Positions 47,478 to 60,671 of a stretch of DNA of 64,000 nucleotides are shown here, one piece after another. A program made the translations under genes and the position numbers. Source of the DNA: Sciurus carolinensis. Taxonomy: Eukaryota; Chordata; Mammalia; Rodentia; Sciuridae. The stretch covers positions 114,438,643 to 114,502,642 of the forward strand of contig NC_062220.1 in NCBI RefSeq assembly GCF_902686445.1. The letters run 5' to 3'. Within the stretch, counting starts at the first letter, position 1, and the number at the start of each line of letters is the position of its first letter. Below the pieces are notes generated by a model, which saw only the letters and a program-made list of their open reading frames with translations, did not search any database and had not been told where the DNA came from.

Positions 47478-47585
47478 TTCACATCCTCTCCAACATTTGA
47501 TAATCTCAGTGTTAGAACCTGAACTATTCTTAAAAATGCATGATGGTTTCTCATTGTTAATTTGAAGTTCCCTCATGTAGTAGGA
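47478..47585 (-). mobile_element. Old L1 ORF2 3' fragment (minus)
   Basis: cacatcctctccaacatttg then gatggtttctcattgttaat and gaagttccctcatgtagta are the complement of an old L1 ORF2 end, as in the minus-strand L1 near 56250. Confidence 0.65.
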
Positions 47586-47603
47586 TTTTGAGCTTTGCTA
47601 TGT

Positions 47604-47935
47604 TTTGCATTTGAAGTTTTCACCAAAGACTCATATGTTAAAAGATTGCTATCCAGTCTGTAGGACTTAGAATCTTTACGAAGTGAGAACTATTGTCCAT
47701 GACCTTTCTTTGCTTCCTAGCCACAGTATGAGATGAGGTTTTCTTCAACATAGAAAGCACGGCCTGGCTTCTTCCATGGTGTACTACTGCCTCTCTAGAG
47801 GCCCAAAAGCAAGGGGGGAGGGGCAAGTGAACATGGACTGAAATAAGCTAAAACCGTGGATCAAAATAAATCTTTCATCCTTATAAGTTGTTTCTCTTAA
47901 ATATTTTTTTTAAAGCAATGGAAAGTTGAACAACA
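47604..47935 (+). mobile_element. MaLR-type solo LTR
   Basis: A ~330-bp unit with the MaLR order: gttttcaccaaagactcata, cctttctttgcttcctagcc, gtgaacatggactgaaataa, then tcaaaataaatctttcatcc (poly-A signal region), ttataagttgtttctctta and gcaatggaaagttgaacaac at the end. No internal retroviral sequence, so solo LTR. Confidence 0.7.
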
Positions 47936-49484
47936 CAAACACCTTTTCATGTACTTATTTGCCATCTCTGTAGATTCTTTGGTGAGATGAGTAATATGGC
48001 TTTTTGCATTAATTTTATAATTTTTTGTTTTAAGTTACTTCATTTACTCTGATAGATGTAATCTCATTACTTTATCACAAGCTTTAATCATCCACTTAAA
48101 ATTAAATAGCAGAACAATTCAAAGCAATATATTTATGAATTTTCTAATAAAAATATCTCAGCTACATGTTAGGGTTAAACTCTTATAATCTATTAATTGT
48201 TTTCAAGATACAGTGCCACCTTATGGGTATAATGTAATAGAGTCCTTATTTCTGCTTTTTCTAAACATAGATTTCATTTATTTTTTGATTAAATTAGAAA
48301 TTCAGTTGTGAATGGATTACTTGAAAAGACAAATTCTAACTTGGCATGTGCTTTCCCTCTGTCAATACCTTAGGAGCCAGTTCTCTGTAATAGTTCTAAA
48401 TTCTCACCAGCAGATGATTTTAAGTGAGAATCATGAGAGCTACAACCATTGGGCCTAGTCCACATAAAACAGTAACATCTTTTGGAATAATTTGTTTTCA
48501 GGTAATCATGGGAGTCAAAAATTACTCTTCTGCCTGCATCTAAAACCACTCTTACATTAGTGCAAGATTTTAGTCTCCTAAACACTGACATCAAAGTAAC
48601 TGCAAGTGCTGAAATTTGACTTTCTAGATAATTATTTCCCCAAAGGTGTGATGAGTCCCATGATTTTTATCTGTTTTGCTCTGTGACAATTTTAGGGATG
48701 CGCATACCACTCAGCAATCATGTTGCCTAGCAATCATGTTGCCTAGTGCTCTACGCCACCGCGCAAAGGTAAAGCTATGTTAGAGTACCCAGCATCACAC
48801 AGTGCAGTGAGGTCTGAACCCTGAGGAGCATCACGTGGTTTTGCTGTAAACTGATGACATCAGCATTTACTAAGAATCTCCATGGCATTTTTATTAAAAT
48901 GATGTAATCAAACCAGGTTTCCACACACCAGGGTCATTTATTTATTTATTTTTCCTGAAATGAGACTTAGAACAGGACAAACATCAACCATGTTGCCTTG
49001 TCTCCATGACTTAAAATAAAAAAGTACATGGTGTATCAGCTCCCTTTCCTCCTAAAACGGTCCTAGGCTCCTTAAGCAAAGTGTCTTACCACCTCTTACT
49101 TTTTGTCTTAAGAGTGTTTGAAAACCTGATGGAGAAAGTAAGCAAACCATAATCCCCTGGTTAATATAGACTTTCTCTAACTTTGCATAGGAAAGAAAAA
49201 AGTCAGAGGCACTAACTGTGGCTTACTAGAAAATGTTTTCCATTCATGGTACATGGGCAGTTTGCATAATTCACTCTGGCCATTCCCAAAATCAATGGTT
49301 ATATTTTGTCTTTACCTGGACAGTTCAATTGTTATACTGATGATGAATAAAATTAAATAGTCCCCAACTTTAAACACACATTGTCATTTCCCTATTACAA
49401 GAATATTCAGTTTGAAAGGGCTTGGTTAATGCTTTGATATTACTAATGACTGTTTAGAAAGAAAATTTCCATGCTTCCTTTTAG
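47936..49484. other. AT-rich DNA, no gene
   Basis: A 16-base tandem duplication (agcaatcatgttgcct, twice) lies at 48713-48744. A minus-strand open frame at 48370-48594 is unassigned. Confidence 0.4.
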
Positions 49485-49790
49485 CCTCAGAGGCCAGTCA
49501 TATCCTGGGGGAATGGCCCAGCGGAAGAGAGCTGCTCAGCTTCATGGCAAGGCAGGAAGCAGATATAGAGAGACTGGCAAGGGCCTCTAGGGAAAATGCA
49601 GCCTTCCAGGACACACCCCTATGACTCATCGCACCCGTCATGTCCACTTGCTTACACTTAGCACCCAGGTCACTCAAACCAGAATGGACTAGGTTACAGC
49701 TCTTATGATCTTACATCTTACCTCTGACTATCCCAGCATTAACAGACCTTTTTGGGAATACCACATGCCCAAACCATAACACTACACATT
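49485..49790 (-). mobile_element. MaLR-type solo LTR, opposite orientation
   Basis: In minus sense it starts ttatggtttgggcatgtggt, then gagctgtaacctagtccatt, ctgcattttccctagaggcc and tctgcttcctgccttgccat: the order of a MaLR LTR. Confidence 0.65.
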
Positions 49791-50752
49791 AATTTTTCAT
49801 AATTCCTATATACACATAAAGACAATATGTACATTGTATGTCAAATGCCTTGAATTTTGCATTTTGAAATTATTTTCTTTTCTTAGTTTTGAACCTAACT
49901 TACTTTAGCACTCATTCTCATGGTTATAACCTACACATTTAATTATCAATGTATACTATGTATGCAGTGACTCTGGAAAGAAAAAAAAAAGTCAAGACTT
50001 ACAGAATTTACTGATTTCCATATTACAAATATCAAGCTATGGTGGGTTTTCAGTTACCTGTCATTTTTCAACAGCTCACAAACATCCTGAAATTTCTTTA
50101 ACAATTAGCTATTATATGTCATCTAGCCTAACTTCTAACCACCTCACTCCAATCTATCTTACTCCCTTTGGTACCCCAATCCCAACAATGTGCTAGGATT
50201 GTTAGTACATTTATGTCATGATTATTTGTGCTGTTCTCTATTTTTTAATGTGCATCTTTTTAAGTGCCAATTTTGTCTCTATTTTTTTTAAGAAGTCAGC
50301 ATTTGACGTTTTTAGTTGCTCACTTCCTCTTGCTTGATACATTCCCTTTACTAGGCTTTGACGACACATATCTTTCAGTAATTTTATTTTTATTCTGTTG
50401 TTCTTTTTTTCTGCTACACTGGTTTTCTCCTGCTCAGGCTACCTAATTCATCAGGAGAACATGTCGCCTTCTACCAACAAAATGCATTCATAGTCTTCTG
50501 ATTTATCCCGAACACTGAGTGCTCCAGATCTGAGGTGCAGTCACATTCTTCCCTGGGGAGGTGTGTTCCCTCATATCCTCATGCTTTATACATTGCCTGA
50601 TAAATAGCATGCATTCAGAGTGTACAAATAACTAAAGAGTAATTGTAAAATTAGCTATTCCTACTCACTTGCCTAGAACGACACATACCATTTTATTAAG
50701 TAAATATTTCTATGAAAATAATTGAACCTGATATATCAAATTTTCCCAGAAA
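49791..50752. other. AT-rich DNA, no gene
   Basis: Nothing recognised. Confidence 0.5.
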
Positions 50753-50753
50753 G

Positions 50754-50766
50754 TTGATGCCTCTTT
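50754..50766. repeat. Target-site duplication, left (SGPP1 retrocopy)
   Basis: ttgatgcctcttt, repeated at 53995-54007. Confidence 0.85.
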
Positions 50767-53700
50767 CTTTTCTTTTTTTTTTTTTTTTTTTACAATTTTG
50801 ACTTTGATTTTTTATTTTAAAATACATTTAGTATAGAACTGTCCAAAGGACAGAAAATAATAAACCAAAGAAATGGAATATTGTCAAATACTTTTTAAGC
50901 TGGACATAAAAATTAGCAGGATAGCATAGACCCCAAAATTCACTCATTAACCACATATTTTGAAAGAAAAGCTCTTTCACATTTTCCAACATACCAATAG
51001 GTTCCAAAGTGCCTTGGTTTCTTTTTAATAGGTAAAGAGCCCACATTGAGGTTGCTTCATTTAAATTATCAGATTCAGTTTTGGTAAAAATTGCCATGTC
51101 CCTAAATTCTCAAACAGAATCATAAAAATATGAGCTCAAAGTTATGCTATGCAAAATAGATCATCTGAATTGATATTTCTGGATTAATCATATAGATATT
51201 GCACTAAAATCAGCAATCCATACCTGATGTTCATTTATATGGAAAGTTAATTCTCTTCTTTATGAATATCTTACTAGAATAAAATTATGTAATCTAATTA
51301 CAATCACACTTGAAAATATAAAGGCACAGACAAAAACATAGTTATATACCCTACCCAAATTTTCCACTGTGAAAATAATAAAAAGTTGAAAAAATAATAG
51401 GATCTAAACAATTGATATTTATTATTTTTAGATTTTATAATTTATCTAAGTAGCTGATAAGTGAGCATTAAAAGTGAACAGTGGGAAAGCCAATGCTTTC
51501 CAATTTAGAAAAATGGTTTACATCTGAAGCATTTGCACTGTCCCACCTATAAATTTTAACTACGTTCCTTTCACTGGAAATAGCTACCTGCAGTATAAAC
51601 AATCAAAACAACAATGTGCAAAAAGTATATCTTGTTCCTATAACGTACAATACACAGAAAAATATCTACAAAAATAATGGAAGAATATTATCCCTTAGCT
51701 TTCCAATAAATTAGTGAGAAATGTTAGCCCATTCCACATTTCCTTCTAAATAAAGGACAAAGGATTAAGAGTGGTTTAATTCAACCCCTGTTAGACATAC
51801 ATTTTGTAAAATATTTGCTGATTATATGTAATTAAGATAGGATTAGTCTTTTATATCACAGAGACATGGCCCTTCTTAATTCAGCAACAGAAAGGCACAA
51901 TTAGCAAGCAATAAAATTCAGTACCTGAATTATTAAACTGGATGTACAAAACAGTTGCAAAAAAATACATTCAACACAGTGTACAGAACTTTAAAAAAAT
52001 AAGGAATCTAAAAAGTAATTTTTCTGAAATTTGGTCCATTAAGAATGCCTCCCATGTTCAACATCATGGTAACTTGAAAGGTTATGGCAGTGTAAAAAGA
52101 GGCAGTAAATTAATATGTGGTAGCATATGAATTCTGGTCTACTAATTATGCAATTCAATTAGGAAATGGCTCCCTAGTAAATAATGTTAAATATATTGTT
52201 AATAACATACCTGTATTAATTCCAAATCCATATGCAAACTGTGTATATTATTATGCTTTCATGATATACCTCACAGTTTAAAAAACTTAGGTATATATTT
52301 TTTAATCACACATATTTAGATATATAATTGCCTATGATGTATCCTAATATATATTATAACAAACTTGAATCCATAACAGTACAAAAACTCTCCAAACAGT
52401 TACATTGAACATTCTAAATAGATACTTATTTTCTCAGTACAGAAATAACTCAGCTCACCTAAGGCAAAATCTGGAGGTGCAATATTAAAAAGCACTGACT
52501 CTTAAGAATTTACTTAAATAATTATTTAAGTTAAATTCTTGCAAAAACCTAAACTCTGATCTTTTATCTAGAGTATATTTTTAGGTATCAATTAACTGAT
52601 AAACCTCTTTCTTATCACAAACAGTATGTGCCCATCAAGAGATACCAATAAAGAAAAATATGTAGGGGAGTCAAACATGTGATGGAGAAACCCACCATTC
52701 CATAGGTAATATACCGGTAAGGAAGTTCAACTCCATGTGCTGTCTTACTTTTTCCATATCATCACATGGTATGTTGAAGATTTTACAGGCTAAAGGAATG
52801 GTGATCTTTTTCATTATATCTCTGACGATCAGTACAATATCATTCCATGAGGATCCGCAATATGCTTTTCCAAACAGAGTCATAGAAACAGGGGACCTAG
52901 CTAACAGTAGTATCTTGAAGAAAGGATCTATAGTAGACCCACGCTATGAGCAACATGGGATCCACATGCCATTCCAGCACCACTTCCTAGAATCTCAGCT
53001 GTGTCTCCCGGGATGTGCTCCAGGTATCAAGAGTGAAAGAGAAGATCCTAAAGCTAAATGAAGGACCCATGATAACTAGTGGAGCATATTTTAAGTTTGA
53101 TTGCAGTTGTCAATCAGTCCATAAATGGATAGGAAACAGCTAAGATTAAATGGACATAGGAATGCAGCAATAATGTCCAGAATGGAGTGCATTCCCATGT
53201 GCAGTCAACTTAGGCAAACTAGGAACACCGGGAATAAGAAGCAGTCCACAAACAGGAGGATACTGCCAGCTGCCATAGGGAGGAGGACCATGGAAACAGA
53301 TATGGGGGTGCCGGACACAGCGTGGGTGGAGGGCATGCTGTACTCGGAGTTGCAGAAGAACTCCAACTTGACACAGGCCGGGAGGAAGGCGACGGCCAGC
53401 GGATGATGTCCTTGGTGCACTGGCCCAGGTACATGACCAGCACCCAGATGATCACCAGCCTGCGACCCACCAGGGCGTACAGGTTCCAGATCCAGAAAGG
53501 GAAGAACATGATGTAAAGAGTCAGTCGCCAAACTCCGTGCCCAAGCAGAACAGATAGGAGAGCGGCCAGTTGCTCGCCGGCCAGCGAGTTGCGTCGCAGG
53601 GAGCCCGCGCGCGACAATGAGGCTGGGCCCCACTGGGCCACCAGCCCGTTTTACATGCCATTGGGGGTGCCGCTGCGTCCGGCTTGTCTGAGCGCTGACT

Positions 53701-53994
53701 GTGGTCACTCCCTGCGGCTGGGGGCCCTTGGTCGCTCCGGACTGCCGTCCTCGCCCCCGGGAGTCTCGGGCTAGCGGAGCCTCCGCTTTCTCATCCTCCC
53801 TCAGTTCCGCTGAGCGGTTCGGCGGCGCCTCCACCCGCACAGACGCTGGAAACGGGCCACTTTCTGCGGCTCCTGCAGATGGACAGCCCGCCGGGCTGGG
53901 TGCTGCCTGAGCGACGTGAGGACGGGATCTGCAGAGGGGAGCCGTCCCCGCGCCTGGCCAGCTGCAGCAGCGCGTCGCTCCACGCGCTGGAGTC
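50767..53994 (-). pseudogene. SGPP1: Processed pseudogene of SGPP1 (sphingosine-1-phosphate phosphatase 1)
   Basis: The parent is an ER multi-pass lipid phosphatase that removes phosphate from sphingosine-1-phosphate. Here a whole spliced mRNA copy lies on the minus strand: poly-A (T-run ending 50791), AATAAA at 50816-50811, ~1.8-kb 3'UTR, CDS remnant 53917-52635, short GC-rich 5'UTR. Recognisable parts: LQEPQKVARFQRLCG, RREDEKAEAP-like, [52 protein letters not shown] (phosphatase motif with the conserved SxxxTH) and, near the end, [19 protein letters not shown]. The start codon is ACG (53917-53915). Several frameshifts occur (around 53640, 53395 and 53205), with stops. The coding end TGA is at 52637-52635. 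13-bp target-site duplications fit L1-driven retroposition. No introns. The 211-codon frame at 53840-53205 is a mixed-frame product. Confidence 0.95.
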
Positions 53995-54007
53995 TTGATG
54001 CCTCTTT
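53995..54007. repeat. Target-site duplication, right (SGPP1 retrocopy)
   Basis: ttgatgcctcttt, partner of 50754-50766. Confidence 0.85.
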
Positions 54008-54009
54008 TC

Positions 54010-55009
54010 TTATCACATTTTTTTTTTTCATTTTAAACTAAATCGAAGAGCAGAAGTGGTACTCTTCTTGAGGAGGAAAGAGGAATGATTTCTAAATTTT
54101 GACACATTTTTATGGTCTTAGGATCCATTACTTGAAAATTTTTCATTTTTAATTCACCAAGAACTGAGTTATACTATTTTTACCCTCAGTATTGTACCTC
54201 TTGAGTCAGTACTTCAGTGTCAAACTCATTACAGAGTATGCACTGGAGAGTTTATTAAAAGCTTCTGCAGCACCAGAGGTGGTGTGAAATGGAATTATTG
54301 ATGGAGTTGTATTGAAGATGTGCCATATCTGTCATTGACTCCCATTTTGGGTTATAGAAAACTTTTGAACTTTTGTGACATTTGCTATTCTATATCATTG
54401 GCATAGGAAGAGAGTAAAATTTAGATGAATATCAATTACCACAAAAGGAAATATGTTTTAGGAGAACAAACATGTCCTTTTAATCTGTAGAAATTGCCAT
54501 TAGTGGTATGAGTACAAACATGCATTAATGTTACAAGAATATATGTAGACTAATTTCAAATGAAATTTTAACTTTTTAAGTATCACTGATCCAGTTCCTT
54601 TGGCATACACATTTCCTTTCTGTCGCCATAATATAAGCTTTGATTTCTTTTCTTCATTACCTCTCTGATTTTCTTTTAAATTCTACCTCTTTTCTCATGT
54701 ACAGTGCTGATTGGCTGACTTATGAAAATCCTTTTTAAATTGAGCCCACCACTTTTTGGTGTATAATTTTGTCTAGATTTTCTTTTAAGCACTTTCGTAG
54801 AAACAAGAAAGTGCTTGGTTATTTTTTCATACATTTTGTTTTTTAAAAAACACATAACCTTAATTTTTAAGCTCCTATATTTTATATAACATTATATTTT
54901 ACTCTTCTTTCATTAAAGATAGTATGTAAAATTTATTTTTTAACATTCAGACTTATGTAGTAAATTAATCTTATTTCTTCTAATTTATTTTTCAACTGAT
55001 ACTTAAAAC
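54010..55009. other. AT-rich DNA, no gene
   Basis: Nothing recognised. Confidence 0.5.
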
Positions 55010-55747
55010 AAAAATAATGTCACATATATATTAGTAGGGTACCATGTGATGTTTTGATACATATATTGCATAACATTTAAATCAAGTGGAACATGTCTAT
55101 TTTATCAAATAATTATCATTCATTTATGATGAGAATATTTAAAATATTTCTTCTAGCTTTCTGAAACATGTATAGTACATATTGTTATCATAGTTACCCT
55201 CTTATGCAACAGCAGCACTAAAATGTAATTCTCTCATCTCACTGTAACTTGGCTCTCATTAAAAAAACTTTATCTCAAACTCCTCCTTCATCTACCCAGC
55301 TTCTAGTAACCACCACTGTACTTTCAGCTTTTGTGAGACGAACTTTTTTACATCCCATATATGAATGAGATTCTCCAGTATTTGTCTTTTTGGTCCCTGA
55401 CATAAGTCACTTGACACAATCAGCTCCATCCATGTTGCCACAAATGAGAGAATTTCAATCTTTCTGCACCTGAGGAAACCTCCATTTTGTAGGTGTACCA
55501 CATTATCTTTATTTGTTCATTACTTATGGACACTTCACTTGTTTTCACTTTTTCCCTGTTGTGAATTGACATGATTGTGCAGAATCTCTTTGACACACTA
55601 ATTGTATTTTCTTTGCAAATACACCCAGAGGAGGGATTAAATCATATGATAGTTCTGTTTTCCTTCTTCCTCTTTTTTTTTTTTTAAGGGAGCTAACATA
55701 CTATTTTGTGGCATCCTGCATAGCTGTTCATTTATGTTCCTGGACCA

Positions 55748-56242
55748 GGTGGTGAGGGGATAGGGAAAAGACAAAAAGACAGACAAATAGAGACAAAAAA
55801 CAGAGCCTGGTGGATCACTAAACCTTGATAGGGAAATAGTGACCATGAGCAAACTCTACACATTTATTATATAGGTTTAAACCTCATATGGATTTATTGT
55901 GAGGAAGTTTCTTCAAGATTAACAGAATCAAATTTGAGGGCATAAACAGTCCAGTTAGAAATATCAGCTTGGGTCCATAATTCTTTACTCCCAGGCAGCT
56001 GGCATTAGAACCCAAGGTTAAGAACAGATAAATCTGTGGCTGGCATGGAATTTCCCTTTGAACAGGGCATCAGCACAGCAGCTGGGCAGTCTCAAATCAT
56101 AGCCATTGCCCTGAGAATTCCTAGGAGGGGCATCACCTCTGTCTAGACAGTTCAAGGACCATATTACATTTGCCACTCCCAACATGGTTTTTCTTAACAG
56201 CTGCACTAATAAACACTCCACTAAGAATGTGCTAGGGTTTTC
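55748..56242 (-). mobile_element. Putative solo LTR inserted in the old L1
   Basis: L1 sequence is interrupted at about 55745 and resumes at about 56243 (ttctgcacatgctcacc). In minus sense the insert contains a TATA-like ctatataataaatg and cacaataaatcc, then T-rich and C-rich parts near the end: an LTR-like layout. Class unknown, ends approximate. Confidence 0.4.
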
Positions 56243-57511
56243 TATTCTGCACATGCTCACCAGGAATTTTATGCTTTGTTGTGATAACAGACATCCTTGC
56301 TGAATTAGGACAACATCTCGTTGTGGATTTGATTTGCCTTTCCAGGATGATTAGTGGTATTGGTCATTTCTTCATATATCCTTGAACGATTTTGTATGTC
56401 TTCTTTTAAAAAATGTCCATTTAGATCTATTGCTCACTTTCAAGTAGGTTATTACTTAATTCATTCATGTTGCTGTTAATACTTTTGAGTTCTTCATGCA
56501 TTCTGGTTATTAACCAAATGTATAGTTTGCTGATATTTCTCCCTTTCTGTAGGCTCTCTTGACTCTGATGATTGTTTCTTTTGCTATAAGAAGCTTTATA
56601 GTCTGATTTTTCCCCTTTGTTTCTTTTTCTGTGCTTTTTGAGGCTTATCCAAAAACTAAGTCATTCCAATGTCCTGAAGCATACCCATCTCCTTTTATTA
56701 GATCAAAATTTCTAGTTCTTACATTTGACTCTTCAATCCATTTTGAGTTGATTTTTGTAATAGCAAGAGACAGAAGTCTAGTTTTATTCCTCTGCATGAA
56801 TATATATGACTTTTGAAGTCCCATTTATTAGAAAAAATGGTAGTGTTAGTATTTCCACATGTGTTCCAAAGTGTGCTCTCAGAAAATTTACTGAACATCA
56901 TTGGTTAGGGGTGCCTGGGTTTCCTGAAATGCTGTGCATTCTGTTCTCTTGGCTTACATGTCATGATTTATGACAATGAAAAGCTGTTTTGATGGTTACA
57001 GCTTTGTGGTATATTTTCAGGTCAGATAGTATAAAGCTTCCTGCTCTGTGCATTATGCACAAGATGGCTTTGGCAATTTGGATTTTCTGTGGTTTCCTAC
57101 AAAGTTTAAGAGTATTTTCTCTTGTTCTGTGGAGAATTTTTTGGCATTTTAATGGGAATTACATTGAATCTGTAGAGTTCTTGGAGTGGTATTGGCATTT
57201 TAACAAGAGTGACTCTTTCTAAGAAAACACAGAATGTCTTTATATTTAGTTGTGCCCTCTTTGATTTCTTTAAATGATTTCTTGTAATTTTCATTGTAGA
57301 GATCCTTAACTAACCTCTTTGGTCAAATTTATACCTGGGCATTTATTTCTTTGTAGCTATTGGAAATGGTGCTATTTTATTGATTTCTGTTTCAGATAAC
57401 TTGCTATGGGCATATAGCAATGATAATAATTTATATATGTTAACTTTTTATAATGAAACTGTAAATTTACTTATTAGTTTTCATAGTTTTTTTTTCTAGT
57501 GGAGTATTTGG

Positions 57512-57513
57512 AG

Positions 57514-57567
<54 letters not shown>
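57512..57567. repeat. Compound microsatellite (TA)n(TG)n
   Basis: About 12 TA units followed by about 15 TG units. Confidence 0.95.
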
Positions 57568-57568
<1 letters not shown>

Positions 57569-58835
57569 ATATGCAACACTGACAATTTTATTTTATCTTT
57601 TCTCATTTAGATGATCTTTATTTATTTGTCTCATCTGATTCCTCTGGGTAGAAATTCCAGGACTATGTTGAATAAAATTGATGAAACTGAGCATATTTGG
57701 CTTGTTCCAGATCTTAGAGGAATGCTTTCAACTTTTACCCATAAGTGAAAGGTTAACTGTAGGCTTACTATAAATGACCTTTATAATGTTTAGTACATTG
57801 GTTTTATACCTAATTTATTCTGTGTTTTAAATCCTGACAGTATATTGAATCTTATCAAGTGCTCCTTCTGCATCTATTCAAAAGATCATATTGCTTATGC
57901 CCATCTTTCTCTTGATGTGGTATGTCACATCTCTTGTTTTCATATATTGAATTATTCTTACATTCCTGGATATGTCCCACTTGATATGGTGAATTATCAT
58001 TTAAATGTGACATTGAATTTTGTTTGCTGTCATTTTGTTGAGGAATTTTGCATCTGTTTCCATGAATGATATTGGCCTGTACTTTTCTTTTTTTCTTTCT
58101 TTTTTTAAAATACATCTTTGTTGGTTTTAGTGTTAGGGTAATGCTGGCTTCATAAAATGCATTTGGAAAAATCCCCACCTCTTTGAATTCTTGGAATCAT
58201 TTAAGAAGAATTGATATTCTTTTTTATTTTAAGTAGAATTCAGCAAAACAGTTTGTCTGGTCCCGAAGTTTTCTTTGATGGGAATATTTTATTACTAATT
58301 CAATACCATTACTTGTTATTGGTCAATTCCATTTTATATTTCTACATTATTCAAAATTGGTAACATATACATGTTCAAGAATTTGTCCATTTCTTCTAGA
58401 ATATCAAGTTCGTTTTTGTCTAGTTAGTCACATCTAGTATTCATTTGTTTATCTGTGATTTCATTTGCAATGCCTCCCTTTTTACTCTGATTTTATTATT
58501 AGAATCTTCTCTTCTTATATTTTGTCTTCACTAGTCTAGCCATGGGTTTGTCAATTTTATTTGTAGTTTTGAAGAACCTGCTCATTGTTTCAATGATCTT
58601 TGTATTTTCTTAAAATTTGCATTTTATTTATTTCAACAATGATCTTTATTATTACTTTCTTTCTATAATTTGGGTTTAGTTGATCCTAATTATTCTGGTT
58701 CCCTGAGGTGGAAGGATGGGTTCTTTATCTGAGATCATTCTGTTTTTCAATGTAGGCATGATTGCTACAAACTTCCAAGTATGCTTTCACTGTATCCCAT
58801 AGGTATGCTGTGTCTCCACTTTCATTAGTTTAATG

Positions 58836-60671
58836 GACTAAATTTCTTAAAGAAAGCCTTCAGAAATAGATTGAATGCAAAAAGATTTATTGGAGAAATT
58901 TTTTGAAATGGAATAGAATAGTAAGATCCTATCAAGTATAATATTATCAGGTAAAATTTCCCTAGAAAAAAGTATCTCAGTATCAAAAAATTGTTTTAAA
59001 GGAAGTATCTCACTATATATTCAATTTTCTGTGCAAGTTTTAAATCTACTAGGTGTTGGACAACCAAATATCATAAACATCTTTAAGGATAATCAGAAAA
59101 GTTTACTTGTTTTGCCAATCAAATATTTTAAACATCTCATTCTTTGAATTTAATTATTGAGATAGAATTTTCACTGGAGGATATATAATCATTTCTATAC
59201 ATCCATATAGAAAAACTGTGTTGGTCAAATATCTAATATCTTCTGGTTTTGGCAAATTGGAGCATCACTGTGATATTACCCTTGACAGGGAACATCAGAG
59301 AAAAATCTCCTCTGTGAAGAGAGATGATAAATTTTGACATGTTGATTCTGAGATGAATTGGGGCACAAATAGATGTCTAGGAGAAGTTATTGGAATTTCT
59401 TGGCTGTGAGTGTACATGTTTGGATATTTTTAAAACTAATCAAATCTCTGAGAATGATTTATTTATACCTTTTTTCAGGATACATAATTTTTATTTAACA
59501 AGATTCACTTTTTACTTCATTGAAATGTAATTCTGCTTTCCAACCTTAGCCTATTTCATGATTTATTTCCTCTCAGATTGTCACATTGCTTGTATTTTTA
59601 ACTCCAAATGAAAGTCCATTTTGAAATATAAAGTATAGTTTCTTTTCCTACAGTTATATTCCTGAACTTCCTTTTGTCATTGCAGTTATTTTGTTCTTTA
59701 AGACAACATTAGAAAGGTTTATGACAAGTTCAAGAATAAATTTGGTAAAAAAAGTTGACTTTATGTATATTAAAGCTGTGAAACAAATGATGAAACAATT
59801 GAGACCCTGATAATTTTTAGTTCCTCTTCTAGAAAATCCATCTTTTCTACTTTCCAAAATTACAATCTCCTCTCTCAGTATAAATATATATTATGCACCA
59901 AGTACTATTAATTTTATTGGTATGTAAACACACACACACCACACACACACCACTTCTGTGGGGAATTTTTAAGTTGTGTATTGCTTTCTATTAAGATGGA
60001 GTAGGAGTGATTTCCATATCTTAAAAAATTTCTAGGAAATACATAAGTTTGTGAATACTCATAGATTTTGTATAATCTTTAGATTTTTCAATATTCAAAA
60101 GCATAATTCACACATAAAGTTATCCTTGCCATAACCATGAATTTATATGGGAAAAAGGAAAGGATGGTATAATACATATTCAGAAATTAGAAGAATATCA
60201 GAGGTAAAGAATGTTGCTTCTGAGGAGAAAGAGGAATTTGGGATATATAAAAAATTGACTATTGCATGTGAAGCCAGGCAATGTAAACACAGGATAATCA
60301 ACACAGAATAATTATATAATGCATTATGCAAGATGAGATGAATCAGACACCGGAACCAGAATAGTGTTCTTGAAGGGACACAGAGGAAATGAAGGAAGCA
60401 AGACAGTAATATTTCAAGTTAAATTTGTGGGAATTGTTTCAGAAATATGAAGTCTGAATGTTTTCTTGACTGATGGCTGCTTTTTCATTGGTGCAATAGA
60501 CAATGTGGCTATTTTTTTCCTCAATAAATCAATGTTTCTCTTCTCAGGATGGTGATTTTTGTAAGATTGGATTATATTAGATTCTATTCTTGGAACTGGT
60601 ATAATAACAATGCAATAATGTGTTTTCAGATATCTTTTAAAAAGACTTTAAAAGTTTTTCACAAGTACTAG
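58836..60671. other. AT-rich DNA, no gene
   Basis: An interrupted CA repeat at 59929-59952 (an extra C breaks the tract). No credible gene. Small open frames only. Confidence 0.45.

Larger units (their letters stand above)
55010..58835 (-). mobile_element. Old L1 (L1M-type), minus strand, truncated
   Basis: Complement of an old L1: 3'UTR-like start (tagggtaccatgtgatgttt near 55036), ORF2 C-terminal part (ccacacatgttgccacaaat-like near 55430; ttgatttgcctttccaggat at 56330), then RT parts (ttttcctctttctctttc-like; aattgcattgaatctgtaga-type near 57160; atgatattggcctgtacttt at 58063) and upstream ORF2 up to about 58835. Heavily mutated, with short frames only. A putative LTR (55748-56242) and a TA/TG microsatellite (57512-57567) lie inside it. 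Confidence 0.85.

Noticed and set aside
53205..53840. A 211-codon minus-strand open frame that looks like a new gene
   Set aside because: It runs through SGPP1 retrocopy sequence and reads the parent frame only in parts. Frameshifts and the lost start codon show it is pseudogene sequence.
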